From: an uncultured Ignavibacteriota bacterium
GTDB taxonomy: Bacteria; Bacteroidota; Ignavibacteria; UBA10030; UBA8401
DNA: 64,000 nucleotides
Direction of reading: 5' to 3'
Assembly (NCBI GenBank): GCA_903861125.1
Contig: CAIOTF010000015.1
Span: forward strand, 62,001 to 126,000
The notes under the pieces were generated by a model. That model searched no databases, was not told the DNA's origin, and worked only from the letters and a program-made list of their open reading frames with translations. The translations under genes were made by a program, and so were the position numbers. This document shows, piece by piece, positions 8,820 to 17,782 of this stretch (its first letter is position 1; each line of letters begins with the position of its first letter).

Positions 8820-11105
8820 ATGAAAACACTATTATCCATTTTTTTCGTTTTTTTAACACTTCCCCTTTCGGCACAAGAAATTAAACAGAGGCAGACAGGT
8901 AACATTGTTGGTCATGTTAAAAATTATACAACCAAAGAAGCAGTTATCAGTGCAACGGTGATCATTCAGGGAACTGCGATCGGCGCAGCAACGGATATTG
9001 ACGGTAATTTTATCATCAGCAATGTACCGATCGGCACGTATAATCTACGTGCAAGCGCACTTAGTTTTCAGCCAATGGTAAAAACCGATGTTGTTGTTTC
9101 AGTCGGTAAACCTGCCGATGTTCATTTTGAACTGATGGAATCAACGGTGGAACTTGAAGGCGTTACGGTGTCCACGGAATATTTTCAAAAATCACCCGAT
9201 GCGCCGATCAGCGTGCAGGTGCTTGGTGCAGAAGAAATCAGGCGGCTTCCCGGAGGATTGGAAGATGTATTGCGCGCTATTTCCATACTGCCGGGTGTTG
9301 CTCAGGTGGAAAATGGACGCAATGATCTTATCGTCCGCGGCGGCGCCCCCTCGGAGAATCTTTTTGTAATTGATAATATTGAGGTTGCCAATATCAATCA
9401 TTTTGGTACACAGGGAGCCGGAGGCGGACCGTTAAGTTTTGTGAATTTGGATTTTGTTAATGAAACAACATTTAAAAGCGGAGGCTTCGGAGCAAAATAT
9501 GGCGACAAACTTTCTTCCGTTCTTACCATCGACCTAAAAGACGGACGCGAGGATCGCTTCGGTGGAAAGGCAACCATTTCCGCTTCTCAATTCGGCCTGA
9601 ATTTGGAAGGACCGACAAATGAACATGGCTCATTTCTTTTCTCTGCACGGCGAAGCTATCTTGATTTTATTTTCAAAGCGGCCGGTTTTGGTTTCGTACC
9701 TGAATATTGGGATTTCCTTGGAAAAGTGAATTATTTTCTCACACCAAAAGACCAGTTAAAATTTCTCGGCATTGCTGCTCTCGATAATGTTAAACTCTTC
9801 AACGAAACCGGTGAGAAACGATATACCAATTCACGCATACTCGCCAGCAATCAGAACCAATTCATCGGTGGAGTTTCGTGGCGACATTTGCTGGATCATG
9901 GTTTCACGACCGTAACAGTTAGTCAAACGTATTACGGATTCCGCTATCAACAGAATGATAGTTTGTTGAATCCACTGTTCCGCAGCAACTCCGATGAATA
10001 TGAAACGACTGTGCGGGGCGATGCCGTATATCAAATTGGTAAAGAAACCGAATTATCATTCGGTGTTTTGGGTAAATTCGTAAATTTCACATCAAATATC
10101 ATTTTGCCTTCATTCTGGACGAATTTCGGTCAGAACCTTTCCGTCAACGCCGTATTGGACACGACGGCGGTAAAATCTGCCGGATATGTTCAAGTGTCGC
10201 AAGCAATATTGCCCAATCTCCAAGCCACAATAGGTGGTAGATTTGATTATTTCAATCTTATAAAAAATACAGCAACATTTTCTCCGCGATTCTCGCTATC
10301 GTACGCTTTCTCTCCTTTATTTACGTTATCGGGAAGCATCGGAAAATATCATCAGGCGCCATCATATATTTGGCTTGTAGCCAATGCAGCAAACCGGAAT
10401 CTTAATTTTGTAACGGTCAATCAATACGTAGTCGGTATAGAATATGTGCTGCAGTCCGATGTAAAAATATCAGTTGAAGGATATAAGAAGGAATATTCCG
10501 ACTATCCTGCAAGTATGGTTCGCCCGTACTTGGTGCTTGCAAATACGGGTGGTTTTGGGGGATCGCAGGAAGGATATGCTTCTTTCGGATTGGATCCATT
10601 GTTGAGTGCAGGATCAGGCGCATCACGCGGCATTGAATTATTCCTGCAGAAAAAATTATCCGATGTTCCCTGCTACGGTTTACTGAGCGTAACGTACAAT
10701 GAATCCAAATTCAAGGCGTTGGATGGCGTTGACCGGTCATTCACTTACGATCAGCGATGGATCATCAACGTTGGCGGCGGGTATATACTTAACGAACTTT
10801 GGGAATTCAGCAGCAAATTCCGTTTCGCTACTGGCCGTCCCTACACGCCGTATAATGCAAACGGAACACAGAACATAGCAGCGTTCAATACCTCGCGTGT
10901 CGGTGCCAATCACAGCCTGGACCTGCGCGTTGACCGCCGGTGGAATTTTGAACGGTGGAATTTGATCACGTATATTGACGTGCAGAATATCTACAACCGC
11001 AAGGCTCTGAGTATCCCCATCTTTGATGAACGGACAAAGGAAGTGAAACAGCCGGAAGGTGGAATTGCATTACTGCCTTCAATCGGTGTGAGCGCCGAAT
11101 TTTAA
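8820..11105 (+). CDS. TonB-dependent outer-membrane receptor with carboxypeptidase-regulatory-like domain
   Basis: An outer-membrane active-transport channel of 761 residues. A signal peptide (MKTLLSIFFVFLTLPLSAQ) is followed by a CarboxypepD_reg-like beta-sandwich at about 28-105 (GNIVGHVKNYTTKEAVISATV), a plug domain at about 120-235 (DLIVRGGAPSENLFVIDNIEV) and a beta-barrel that ends in phenylalanine, as outer-membrane barrels do. AGGA stands before the ATG. The barrel is short for this class. The substrate is unknown: no SusD-like partner or ABC transporter is adjacent. A hairpin lies just after the stop. Confidence 0.93.
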   Translation: MKTLLSIFFVFLTLPLSAQEIKQRQTGNIVGHVKNYTTKEAVISATVIIQGTAIGAATDIDGNFIISNVPIGTYNLRASALSFQPMVKTDVVVSVGKPADVHFELMESTVELEGVTVSTEYFQKSPDAPISVQVLGAEEIRRLPGGLEDVLRAISILPGVAQVENGRNDLIVRGGAPSENLFVIDNIEVANINHFGTQGAGGGPLSFVNLDFVNETTFKSGGFGAKYGDKLSSVLTIDLKDGREDRFGGKATISASQFGLNLEGPTNEHGSFLFSARRSYLDFIFKAAGFGFVPEYWDFLGKVNYFLTPKDQLKFLGIAALDNVKLFNETGEKRYTNSRILASNQNQFIGGVSWRHLLDHGFTTVTVSQTYYGFRYQQNDSLLNPLFRSNSDEYETTVRGDAVYQIGKETELSFGVLGKFVNFTSNIILPSFWTNFGQNLSVNAVLDTTAVKSAGYVQVSQAILPNLQATIGGRFDYFNLIKNTATFSPRFSLSYAFSPLFTLSGSIGKYHQAPSYIWLVANAANRNLNFVTVNQYVVGIEYVLQSDVKISVEGYKKEYSDYPASMVRPYLVLANTGGFGGSQEGYASFGLDPLLSAGSGASRGIELFLQKKLSDVPCYGLLSVTYNESKFKALDGVDRSFTYDQRWIINVGGGYILNELWEFSSKFRFATGRPYTPYNANGTQNIAAFNTSRVGANHSLDLRVDRRWNFERWNLITYIDVQNIYNRKALSIPIFDERTKEVKQPEGGIALLPSIGVSAEF

Positions 11106-11113
11106 AACAACAA

Positions 11114-11146
11114 AGCCAACGGAATGTTACAAACATCCCGTTGGCT
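11114..11146 (-). terminator. Hairpin between convergent TonB-receptor and NtrC genes
   Basis: AGCCAACGG and CCGTTGGCT form a 9-bp stem around a loop that itself contains a short inner pairing (ATGTT/AACAT). On the minus strand the stem is followed by a T-rich run (TTTGTTGTTTT), so it fits a terminator for the two-component operon. It may also act on plus-strand transcripts of the receptor gene. Confidence 0.7.
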
Positions 11147-11163
11147 GAGCGGATCGAATCTTC

Positions 11164-12531
11164 TTACTTCTCTTTCAGCGGTATCCCCAGTTCTTCAAAT
11201 TTCCGGTACAGTGTTGAAAGACTTAATCCAAGGTCTTTCGCTACTTTATCTTTATCGCCGGCATGGTGTTTCAGTTTTTGTTCAATGTAGCGGCGCTCAA
11301 ACATGTGCACTGCATCCTTCAGAGACTGCGAAGAGTAGTCAATAACAGAGATTTGAGCACTTGCCTGCAGTTCTTCGGGAAGATGCTGTACGTCGATGAT
11401 CTCGGCATCGCAGAAAATCATCGCTCGCTCTACAATATTCTGCAGTTCGCGGATCTGACCTTTCCATTGATGATTCACAAGAGCACTCATCGCCTGATTG
11501 GATATCGCCTTGATCGCTTTTCCCATCTCCCCGCGGAATTTCGAGATGAACGAATTCACCAGCAGCGGAATATCTTCCGACCGCTCGCTCAGTTCCGGCA
11601 GATGGATCTCAACAACATTCAGCCGGTAAAAAAGATCCTCACGGAATTTTCCTTTAGCAATCTCTTCTTTAAGATTTCTGTTCGTTGCGGCAATAATCCG
11701 CACGTTGATCGGCAGCGTATCGTTGCTTCCAACGGGAGTAATCTCACGCTGTTCAAGCGCACGCAGCAGTTTCGGCTGCAGATGGAGCGGCATCTCACTT
11801 ATTTCATCCAGCAATAACGTTCCTCCCTCAGCCGCCTTGAATGCACCGTCTTTATCGTTCGTAGCGCCTGTAAACGACCCCTTTTTGTGGCCGAAAAGTT
11901 CGCTTTCAAATAACGTCTCAACGATAGCGCCGCAGTTGATGGCATGGAACCGTTTACCGGACCGTTTACTATGTCCGTGAACCGCCCGTGCTACCAACTC
12001 TTTACCCGTTCCGCTCTTGCCGGTGATGAGTACCGTACCTTCTGTCGGCGCCACTTTTTGGATATCCGAGAATATCTTTTTCATCGCTTCGCTTTGGCCG
12101 ATGATGGACGAGAAGTCGAACTTCCGGTTCACTTCCTGACGAAGAAGGGTATTTTCCAGAATGAGATCTTTATATTCAAACAGTTTTTTTATCCGGAACA
12201 GCAGATCATCGAATTCGATCGGTTTTAAGAGGTAATCATATGCCCCTTTGCGTATCGCGGCAATGGCAGTTTCGATGGAAGCATATGCGGTGATAATAAT
12301 AACAAACGTCTGCGGGAATCGTTCAGAGATCTTCTCCAGCAGTTCGGGACCGCGCAGTTCAGGCATCTCAATATCAGTGATGACCAGATCAAAGAGATTT
12401 TCATTCATCAACTTAAGTGCTACGGCACCATTCTCAGCCTTACGAACAGCATATCCTTCCTTTTCAAGGATAAAACTAATCGAATCGCGAATGATCTCTT
12501 CATCATCAACTACCAGAATTCTTTTCTTCAT
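11164..12531 (-). CDS. NtrC-family sigma-54-dependent response regulator
   Basis: A 455-residue transcription activator with three domains: receiver (1-120, phospho-acceptor Asp53 in ITDIEMPE, lysine in LLKPIEF), sigma-54 AAA+ ATPase (about 140-370) and a Fis-type helix-turn-helix at the C-terminus (VAKDLGLSLSTLYRKFEELG). The ATPase shows Walker A GKSGTGKE, the sigma-54-contacting loop GSFTGA and Walker B GGTLLLDEI. It would remodel RNA polymerase-sigma-54 at enhancer-dependent promoters after phosphorylation. The gene follows its kinase with a three-base gap, a classic NtrB/NtrC pair. I found no convincing -24/-12 promoter in the window by eye, so its targets are probably elsewhere. Confidence 0.96.
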   Translation of the reverse strand: MKKRILVVDDEEIIRDSISFILEKEGYAVRKAENGAVALKLMNENLFDLVITDIEMPELRGPELLEKISERFPQTFVIIITAYASIETAIAAIRKGAYDYLLKPIEFDDLLFRIKKLFEYKDLILENTLLRQEVNRKFDFSSIIGQSEAMKKIFSDIQKVAPTEGTVLITGKSGTGKELVARAVHGHSKRSGKRFHAINCGAIVETLFESELFGHKKGSFTGATNDKDGAFKAAEGGTLLLDEISEMPLHLQPKLLRALEQREITPVGSNDTLPINVRIIAATNRNLKEEIAKGKFREDLFYRLNVVEIHLPELSERSEDIPLLVNSFISKFRGEMGKAIKAISNQAMSALVNHQWKGQIRELQNIVERAMIFCDAEIIDVQHLPEELQASAQISVIDYSSQSLKDAVHMFERRYIEQKLKHHAGDKDKVAKDLGLSLSTLYRKFEELGIPLKEK

Positions 12532-12534
12532 GCA

Positions 12535-13920
12535 TTATCCTTTTTTCGGCATCCGAACGATGAATGTGGTTCCTTTGGTCAGTTCGCTTTCAACATGGAT
12601 GTCACCGCCAAAATTTCGGATGATTCCCAAACTAACCCAAAGGCCCAGTCCCGTTCCCTTACCAACTTCTTTAGTTGTAAAAAACGGATCGAATACTTTT
12701 CCTAAGTGATGTTCGGCAATTCCCGTGCCATTGTCGGATATGCTAATTTCGACTTTTTCATCCGATTGTTTTGTCAATACTGAGATTGATGATTCCGGAT
12801 TTCCCATGCTTGCGTCAACGGCATTCATTAAAATGTTGAGAAAAACCTGAAGGATCTGATCGTGGACTGCGCTGACAAAAGGAAGATCATCTTCCAGCGC
12901 AACATTAAATTTTATGGCACGAGCTCTTTTACCATACTGCACAATATTTAATGCCTCACGCACAACCAAATTGATACTGACATCCTTTACTTCGTGCGTG
13001 GATGGACGTGCAAAGTCTACAAGTTCACGAATGATCTTTGAAATACGGTTGATCTGATTCTTGACCAGTTCAAGCTTCTCTTGTACAAAATCATCCTCCG
13101 TCTCCCGCTGAACAACCTGAACGAGCGAAGAGATTGATGTGAGTGGATTACCAACCTCATGTGCTATCCCTGCCGCGAGCGTGCCGAATGTTTCCATCTT
13201 TTGCGACCTAACAACCTGACGTTCAAGGATCTTCTGTTCGGTAATGTCTCTGTGCGCCCCAAGAAATCCGATCACTTTTTTTCTATCATCAATAATCGGA
13301 GAAATCACCAAATCTGTATGAAAGAGTTCGCCGTTCTTTTTTCTGTTCTGGAGCTGACCAACCCACTGCTGGCCCGTATTAATTTTCAACCAGACCTTTT
13401 TCCAGAACTCTTTGCCATGTTTGCCGCTGCTGATCTTGTTCGGATTTTCACCGATCAACTCATCCCTCGTAAATCCGGTAATGTGTTCAAACGCAGGATT
13501 AACAAAGATCATTTTCCCTTCGGTGCTGGTTATTTGAATCGGATTCGCCGTACGGTAAATTACTTCGGTAAACCGCAGAAGGTCCAGTTCTTTATCGTGC
13601 TGTGCAGTAACATCCCTGACCACGATGAGAAATAATTTTTCTTTTGTGTCGGACAATGGTGCTACCGAAACCTCAGCATACAAACGATTATCAGAAGAAG
13701 TATAGAAATCGGCTTGAAAGACATGGGGATTATTGTGGAGCGATTGTAAAAAATGGGATCTGCCATCTTCAACAAAACAATCTACCAGCATGGCTTGGGC
13801 ACACTTTCGTTGTTTTGCTTTGCTGTTCATGTCGATGACGCGTGACGTATCATCGACAATAAAAACGAGATCCTGAAGTAAGTGAAAGACTTGTTTATAT
13901 GAATCTTGTGTGATAGCCAT
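12535..13920 (-). CDS. PAS-domain sensor histidine kinase (NtrB-like)
   Basis: A soluble 461-residue kinase partnered with the adjacent NtrC-type regulator. Two PAS-type sensor modules are visible (about 8-115, and about 118-230 starting at TEVIYRTANPIQITSTEGK, the second closing with the PAC motif VIGFLGAHRDITEQK). They are followed by HisKA with the H-box AAGIAHEVGNPLTSI and an HATPase domain with N-box (FLNILMNAVDA), DNGTGI and GKGTGLGLWVSLGI. No membrane helix is present, so it senses a cytoplasmic signal. The first PAS keeps FIVDDTSRVIDMN but has no recognisable heme or flavin cysteine motif. It is transcribed divergently from the GT39 gene. Confidence 0.95.
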   Translation of the reverse strand: MAITQDSYKQVFHLLQDLVFIVDDTSRVIDMNSKAKQRKCAQAMLVDCFVEDGRSHFLQSLHNNPHVFQADFYTSSDNRLYAEVSVAPLSDTKEKLFLIVVRDVTAQHDKELDLLRFTEVIYRTANPIQITSTEGKMIFVNPAFEHITGFTRDELIGENPNKISSGKHGKEFWKKVWLKINTGQQWVGQLQNRKKNGELFHTDLVISPIIDDRKKVIGFLGAHRDITEQKILERQVVRSQKMETFGTLAAGIAHEVGNPLTSISSLVQVVQRETEDDFVQEKLELVKNQINRISKIIRELVDFARPSTHEVKDVSINLVVREALNIVQYGKRARAIKFNVALEDDLPFVSAVHDQILQVFLNILMNAVDASMGNPESSISVLTKQSDEKVEISISDNGTGIAEHHLGKVFDPFFTTKEVGKGTGLGLWVSLGIIRNFGGDIHVESELTKGTTFIVRMPKKG

Positions 13921-14001
13921 AATGCAACAATGATATTTTTTTTTACAGTGTACTACTAATTTGCACTGATTTCAATCTATGTTTTTAATATATTGAATGA
14001 A

Positions 14002-15336
14002 ATGAATATCTCCGAAGTAAAAACAAACCTATTTTCCCCAATATCCATCATTATTCTTGCAGCATTTGGAATAAGATTGACAGTTGCTCTGTTATTCTCT
14101 CCCCCGTTGCTATCGGATGAAGTTGATTATGCTGCATTGGGTAATTCCGTCGCTCATGGAACAGGATTTAGCCTCGACGGAACGATCACTGCTTCCCGCG
14201 CGCCGGCATATCCTGCTATGATCGCGTTTTGTTTTTCCTTGTTCAATTATTCCATACCTGCCGTCAGGGTCTTTCAGGCGGTTGCCGACACTCTCACTTG
14301 TTTTCTTATTTTTTACTTTTGCCGAAATATTTTTTCTATTCGTACTGCATATATTGCCTTCATTGCGTATGCACTCTTTCCTGGCAATGCATTGTATGTT
14401 TCACTCCTCATGACGGAGATTGTTTTTACAACGTGTTTGATGGCCTCGGTACTGCTTGCGACTTCTGAATACCTAAAGAGATCATTAATACTGAAACTTT
14501 TGTTTGGTGGGGCACTGGCGGTAATGACTTTGCTGAAACCAAGTGCTTCCGTCATTATTATCTTTTTTGCCGTTTGGGAATGGTACCGTTCGCGATCGCT
14601 AAAAACTACCGTGACGAAATACCTCTACGTGGCCGTGGCATTTGCGATGATACTTTCTCCCTGGATGGTGCGGAATACAATCCAATTCGGCCATGCCGCG
14701 CTGACGAGCAACGGAGGAGTCAATTTCTGGATCGGACACAATGAACAGGCGACCGGTTCGTTTCGATATTATGCAGAGAACAATCCCTTAGAGAATGTCA
14801 GCGGCGAATTTGAACGTTCCCAATTTGCTTTCCATGAAGGATTAATCTACATGGTCAGTCACCCGTTGCGTGAACTGCAGCTGATCGTATTAAAATTCAT
14901 TCATCTTTTTGAACCGGATTTCGCGTTGATGCAATCGCTGCTCTACCGGCCAGAATGGAAAACGTATGCGCATGCCATTCAGATCTATAGGGAATTTCCG
15001 CCAATCCTCGCAGTATTAATTCATCTGTTTTCGGGTGGTTTAATTATTGCGGGATTATGGGGTTTGATCTTCGTTCAAGATTCTGAGAAAAAGTATTTCA
15101 TGCTAATGAATATTTTGATCGCTGGATGGATTGGTATTCACCTGGTTTTTTTTAGTGTCGCCCGTTACAGAATTCCACTTGTTCCGCTGTTTATCATTTT
15201 GGGAGCAAATGCGTATGAAGTGTGGAAATCGAAAACGTATATCATCACCCCGCTGCGAAAATTTATTTTCACATTCATCTCTTTGCTTCTTGTCGGTAGT
15301 TGGACGGCAATATTCGGTTTGATATATCTGGTATAA
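14002..15336 (+). CDS. GT39-like (PMT_2/ArnT-type) membrane glycosyltransferase
   Basis: A polytopic inner-membrane protein of 444 residues with roughly 10-12 hydrophobic helices. The acidic pair in the first external loop (LLSDEVDYAALG) is the catalytic signature of GT-C enzymes that use polyprenyl-phosphate sugars, such as ArnT and protein O-mannosyltransferases. A later periplasmic segment (NGGVNFWIGHNEQATGSF) is also typical. It could glycosylate lipids or proteins at the periplasmic face; the acceptor is unknown. ATG 14002 is preferred over TTG 13993. It stands alone, divergent from the NtrB-like gene and convergent with the dioxygenase gene, without an obvious terminator in the 43-base gap. 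Confidence 0.85.
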   Translation: MNISEVKTNLFSPISIIILAAFGIRLTVALLFSPPLLSDEVDYAALGNSVAHGTGFSLDGTITASRAPAYPAMIAFCFSLFNYSIPAVRVFQAVADTLTCFLIFYFCRNIFSIRTAYIAFIAYALFPGNALYVSLLMTEIVFTTCLMASVLLATSEYLKRSLILKLLFGGALAVMTLLKPSASVIIIFFAVWEWYRSRSLKTTVTKYLYVAVAFAMILSPWMVRNTIQFGHAALTSNGGVNFWIGHNEQATGSFRYYAENNPLENVSGEFERSQFAFHEGLIYMVSHPLRELQLIVLKFIHLFEPDFALMQSLLYRPEWKTYAHAIQIYREFPPILAVLIHLFSGGLIIAGLWGLIFVQDSEKKYFMLMNILIAGWIGIHLVFFSVARYRIPLVPLFIILGANAYEVWKSKTYIITPLRKFIFTFISLLLVGSWTAIFGLIYLV

Positions 15337-15379
15337 CGGACCATTCTGCCCAGACGCTTCCGTTACTTTTCCAGTTGGA

Positions 15380-16201
15380 TCAAATATGATAGATCATCGA
15401 CCGCATCGAAACCGAGCTCATGTCAAAATCATCGTTGAAGAATGACGGCGTTTCCTGTGCATGCTGGAACCCCAGCACATACATCAACGGAAGAAAATGG
15501 TCGTACGACGGATGGGCAAGTTGAGCCACTGCACCGAGTTTTTGAAATTCAATAACCGACGCATGGTTACCGTTCTCGATCCATTCGCGGATTTTGGAAT
15601 CAAATTCAATTGCCCAATCATAGGGCTTGGCATCGTCTCTGAAATTGATCGCTCTCAGATTATGAACGATATTCCCGCTCCCGATGACCATTACTCCTAT
15701 TTCCCGCAATGACCGTATCTCTTGTGCCAGTTCATAATGATAGCTCATCGGTTTTCCATAATCAATGCTGAGTTGGTAGACAGGTATATGCGCTTTCGGG
15801 AACATCTGCATCAAAATGCTCCATGTGCCATGATCAAAACCCCATTCATCATCGAGTACGATATGCTGTTTTGTAGAAAGACGCTGCGTTGCCTTTGCAA
15901 ATTCAGGGGCACCCGGTGCCGGATATTGCTGTGCAAACAGTTCTTCCGGGAATCCGCCGAAATCGTGTATTGTTTTCGGCTGCTGCATAGCAAGCACTCT
16001 TGTTCCCCGCGTTAACCAATGAGCAGAAATGGAGAGAATCGCCTGCGGTGTAGGAAGCGTAGAGCCAAGTTCCTTCCACGAACGGCTGAAACGATTGTCA
16101 ACGATTGCATTCATTGGACTCCCATGACCAACAAACAACAACGGCATTCGTTCACTCGCACCAAATGCATCGGAAATATTTTTTATATCGTTTAGATTCA
16201 A
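15380..16201 (-). CDS. Class III extradiol ring-cleavage dioxygenase, YgiD/DODA-type
   Basis: Related to E. coli YgiD (4,5-DOPA extradiol dioxygenase), a non-heme iron/zinc enzyme that opens catechol rings. Conserved stretches are LLFVGHGSPMNAI with a metal-ligand histidine, ISAHWLTRGT, TIHDFGGFPEELF, WGFDHGTWSIL and GSGNIVHNLRAI. The start is uncertain: the ORF track uses TTG at 16264, which overlaps the upstream gene by 49 bases; I give TTG 16201. ATG 16147, just before the conserved core, is also possible. A GGAGG inside the end of the DUF6069 gene lies about 20 bases upstream of 16201. Substrate is inferred from the family only. Confidence 0.88.
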   Translation of the reverse strand: MNLNDIKNISDAFGASERMPLLFVGHGSPMNAIVDNRFSRSWKELGSTLPTPQAILSISAHWLTRGTRVLAMQQPKTIHDFGGFPEELFAQQYPAPGAPEFAKATQRLSTKQHIVLDDEWGFDHGTWSILMQMFPKAHIPVYQLSIDYGKPMSYHYELAQEIRSLREIGVMVIGSGNIVHNLRAINFRDDAKPYDWAIEFDSKIREWIENGNHASVIEFQKLGAVAQLAHPSYDHFLPLMYVLGFQHAQETPSFFNDDFDMSSVSMRSMIYHI

Positions 16202-16215
16202 TGACTCAAACTGGA

Positions 16216-16635
16216 TTATTTCGCCTCCGCGGCAACTACCCGTGGAATGATGAATATTGCACAAAAACCGGATATAATGTGCATTGGTATTGTTAATGCT
16301 GCAAAACCATGCGGTGTTGGACTTCCGTCCGGCAATTGAGAGGCCAAAGGACCTGCAATACTCAATAAAGAAAATAATGCCGTCCCAATTACAAAGACCA
16401 GTAATGCTTTCGTTGTTATTTTTACCAATCCGAAATAGACAACAGCCGCAACGATCATAGGTATAACAGAACCAAGTGAAATTGAGATCGGATTTATAAC
16501 CGAAGCTATAGCAAACGAAGTCAACGAAGAATACATGCTGTTATACAAATTGTTGAGCACTGCTGCTACACTGCCGGCAATGATGCCCGAGTACAAATAT
16601 TTTGTGACAGAGAATGTCTTTAGTTTTTGATACAT
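16216..16635 (-). CDS. DUF6069-like small membrane protein
   Basis: A protein of 139 residues with four predicted membrane helices, beginning at ATG 16635 (MYQKLKTFSV) behind AAGGAT at good spacing; the longer ORF from 16692 has no such site. The pattern of helix 1 (YLYSGIIAGSVAAVLNNLY), a central PMIVAAVVYFGL and the closing IPMHIISGFCAIFIIPRV resembles DUF6069 proteins, whose function is unknown. It sits between a small ferredoxin-fold gene and the dioxygenase gene on the same strand with tight spacing, so the three are probably one transcript. Confidence 0.75.
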   Translation of the reverse strand: MYQKLKTFSVTKYLYSGIIAGSVAAVLNNLYNSMYSSLTSFAIASVINPISISLGSVIPMIVAAVVYFGLVKITTKALLVFVIGTALFSLLSIAGPLASQLPDGSPTPHGFAALTIPMHIISGFCAIFIIPRVVAAEAK

Positions 16636-16648
16636 TGTAATATCCTTT

Positions 16649-16945
16649 TTAATTGAGTGAAACAGCAGGAAACACGGAACCCACCATATCATGGAACATA
16701 AGTTCTGTAAAAGTATATCTGAAATATTTATCCATCGGCTGCTTTTGGAGTAATTCGATGGCTTCGATTTCCGTAGAAGCGTTCATTACAATCCATACTT
16801 TCGAACGATCGGCGGCGAGAGTATAACTTAAGAACTTTCGCTTCATCATTAGATCAATCACCATGGCTCGTTGGGATGGAATTAGCGCAAAATATTCCTG
16901 CGGTGGTTCCATCGGTAATTTCACTTCGACCATAAATGTTTTCAT
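16649..16945 (-). CDS. Small muconolactone-isomerase/YciI-like ferredoxin-fold protein
   Basis: A 98-residue protein opening with MKTFMVEVKLP and closing with MDKYFRYTFTELMFHD, the pattern of single-domain alpha+beta dimeric ferredoxin-like proteins (muconolactone delta-isomerase-like, YciI-like). Such proteins bind small aromatic or oxidised compounds, or are catalytic isomerases. The neighbouring YgiD-type ring-cleavage dioxygenase makes a role with an aromatic compound reasonable, but this is inference. No membrane segment or signal peptide is seen. It is the first gene of the three-gene group; the 190-base region upstream is AT-rich with a small palindrome (CTGATTTATCAG) near the start. 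Confidence 0.6.
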   Translation of the reverse strand: MKTFMVEVKLPMEPPQEYFALIPSQRAMVIDLMMKRKFLSYTLAADRSKVWIVMNASTEIEAIELLQKQPMDKYFRYTFTELMFHDMVGSVFPAVSLN

Positions 16946-17135
16946 TATAAATCCCCTGATTTATCAGTGAAATATCAATATCAGCTTTTTTGAAAATATA
17001 TGAGCAGTTAATATCACTTTTAAATGTACTCAAATATGTGTCCGTTTATTTTCACATAAACCATCTCTGAGTTCCGGTTCCTGCAATAGAAAATATTATT
17101 CCGGATTGAATTCAATATTTGAAAGTAAATAATCT

Positions 17136-17158
17136 CCGGTGCAGTGACTCTGCACCGG
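17136..17158 (-). terminator. Terminator after the yceI genes
   Basis: CCGGTGCAG and CTGCACCGG form a perfect 9-bp stem with a five-base loop, 13 bases past the stop codon of the first yceI gene on the minus strand. The following minus-strand sequence is T-rich (AGATTATTTACTTTC), which suits intrinsic termination of the marR-yceI transcript. Confidence 0.75.
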
Positions 17159-17171
17159 TGAACAGCATTCA

Positions 17172-17729
17172 TTATTTAGCTTCATTCAATTCAACATTCA
17201 GAGTCAATTCGATCTCTTCACCGACAAGGAATCCACCCGCTTCCAAAGCTGCATTCCACGACAATCCCCAATCTTTACGATTGATAGATGCAGTTCCCTT
17301 AAATGCAGCAACCAGCTGGCCCCAGGGATTGACTGCTCTGCCCTTGAATTTTGTATTAAGTACAACCGACTTCGTAATACCTCGCATAGTCAGATCACCA
17401 GTGAAAGCTAGAATTCCATTACCTTCAATACGGACATTTGAACTCTTAAATGTCAGCAACGGATGATTTTCAGCGTCAAAGAAATCTTTACTGCGGAGAT
17501 GATTGTCACGGTCATTATTCTCGGTATTTATGCTTTTTGCGTTAATTGATACTACTATCTGTGCGTCGCTGAAATCATCATTTGACGAAATAACGGTCCC
17601 TTCAAACTCCTTAAATGTTCCCGTCACTTCCGAAATGACCATATGCGATACGGCAAAATTAATGTTTGTATGTGCGGCATCGATTACCCAGTTTTTTTTG
17701 ATATCTACATTTTGCGAACTCTGTAACAT
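17172..17729 (-). CDS. YceI-family protein, no signal peptide
   Basis: A 185-residue YceI domain: a lipocalin-like barrel that binds isoprenoids or other amphiphiles in characterised members. It starts WVIDAAHTNINFAVSHMVISEVTG and contains FTGDLTMRGITKSVVL and NPWGQLVAAFKGTASINRKDWGL, all family hallmarks. The N-terminus (MLQSSQNVDIKKN) lacks a signal peptide, so this copy should be cytoplasmic. GAAGGAAG lies before the ATG. It follows a secreted paralogue by 53 bases; the two share the same motifs but are clearly diverged. Confidence 0.93.
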   Translation of the reverse strand: MLQSSQNVDIKKNWVIDAAHTNINFAVSHMVISEVTGTFKEFEGTVISSNDDFSDAQIVVSINAKSINTENNDRDNHLRSKDFFDAENHPLLTFKSSNVRIEGNGILAFTGDLTMRGITKSVVLNTKFKGRAVNPWGQLVAAFKGTASINRKDWGLSWNAALEAGGFLVGEEIELTLNVELNEAK

Positions 17730-17782
17730 GATATGTTTCTTCCTTCTATGATACGTTAATGATATGATGATATAATATTTTC

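Noticed and set aside
11263-12709. Several plus-strand ORFs of 90-184 codons opposite the NtrC-type gene
   Set aside because: Shadows of a clearly conserved response regulator.
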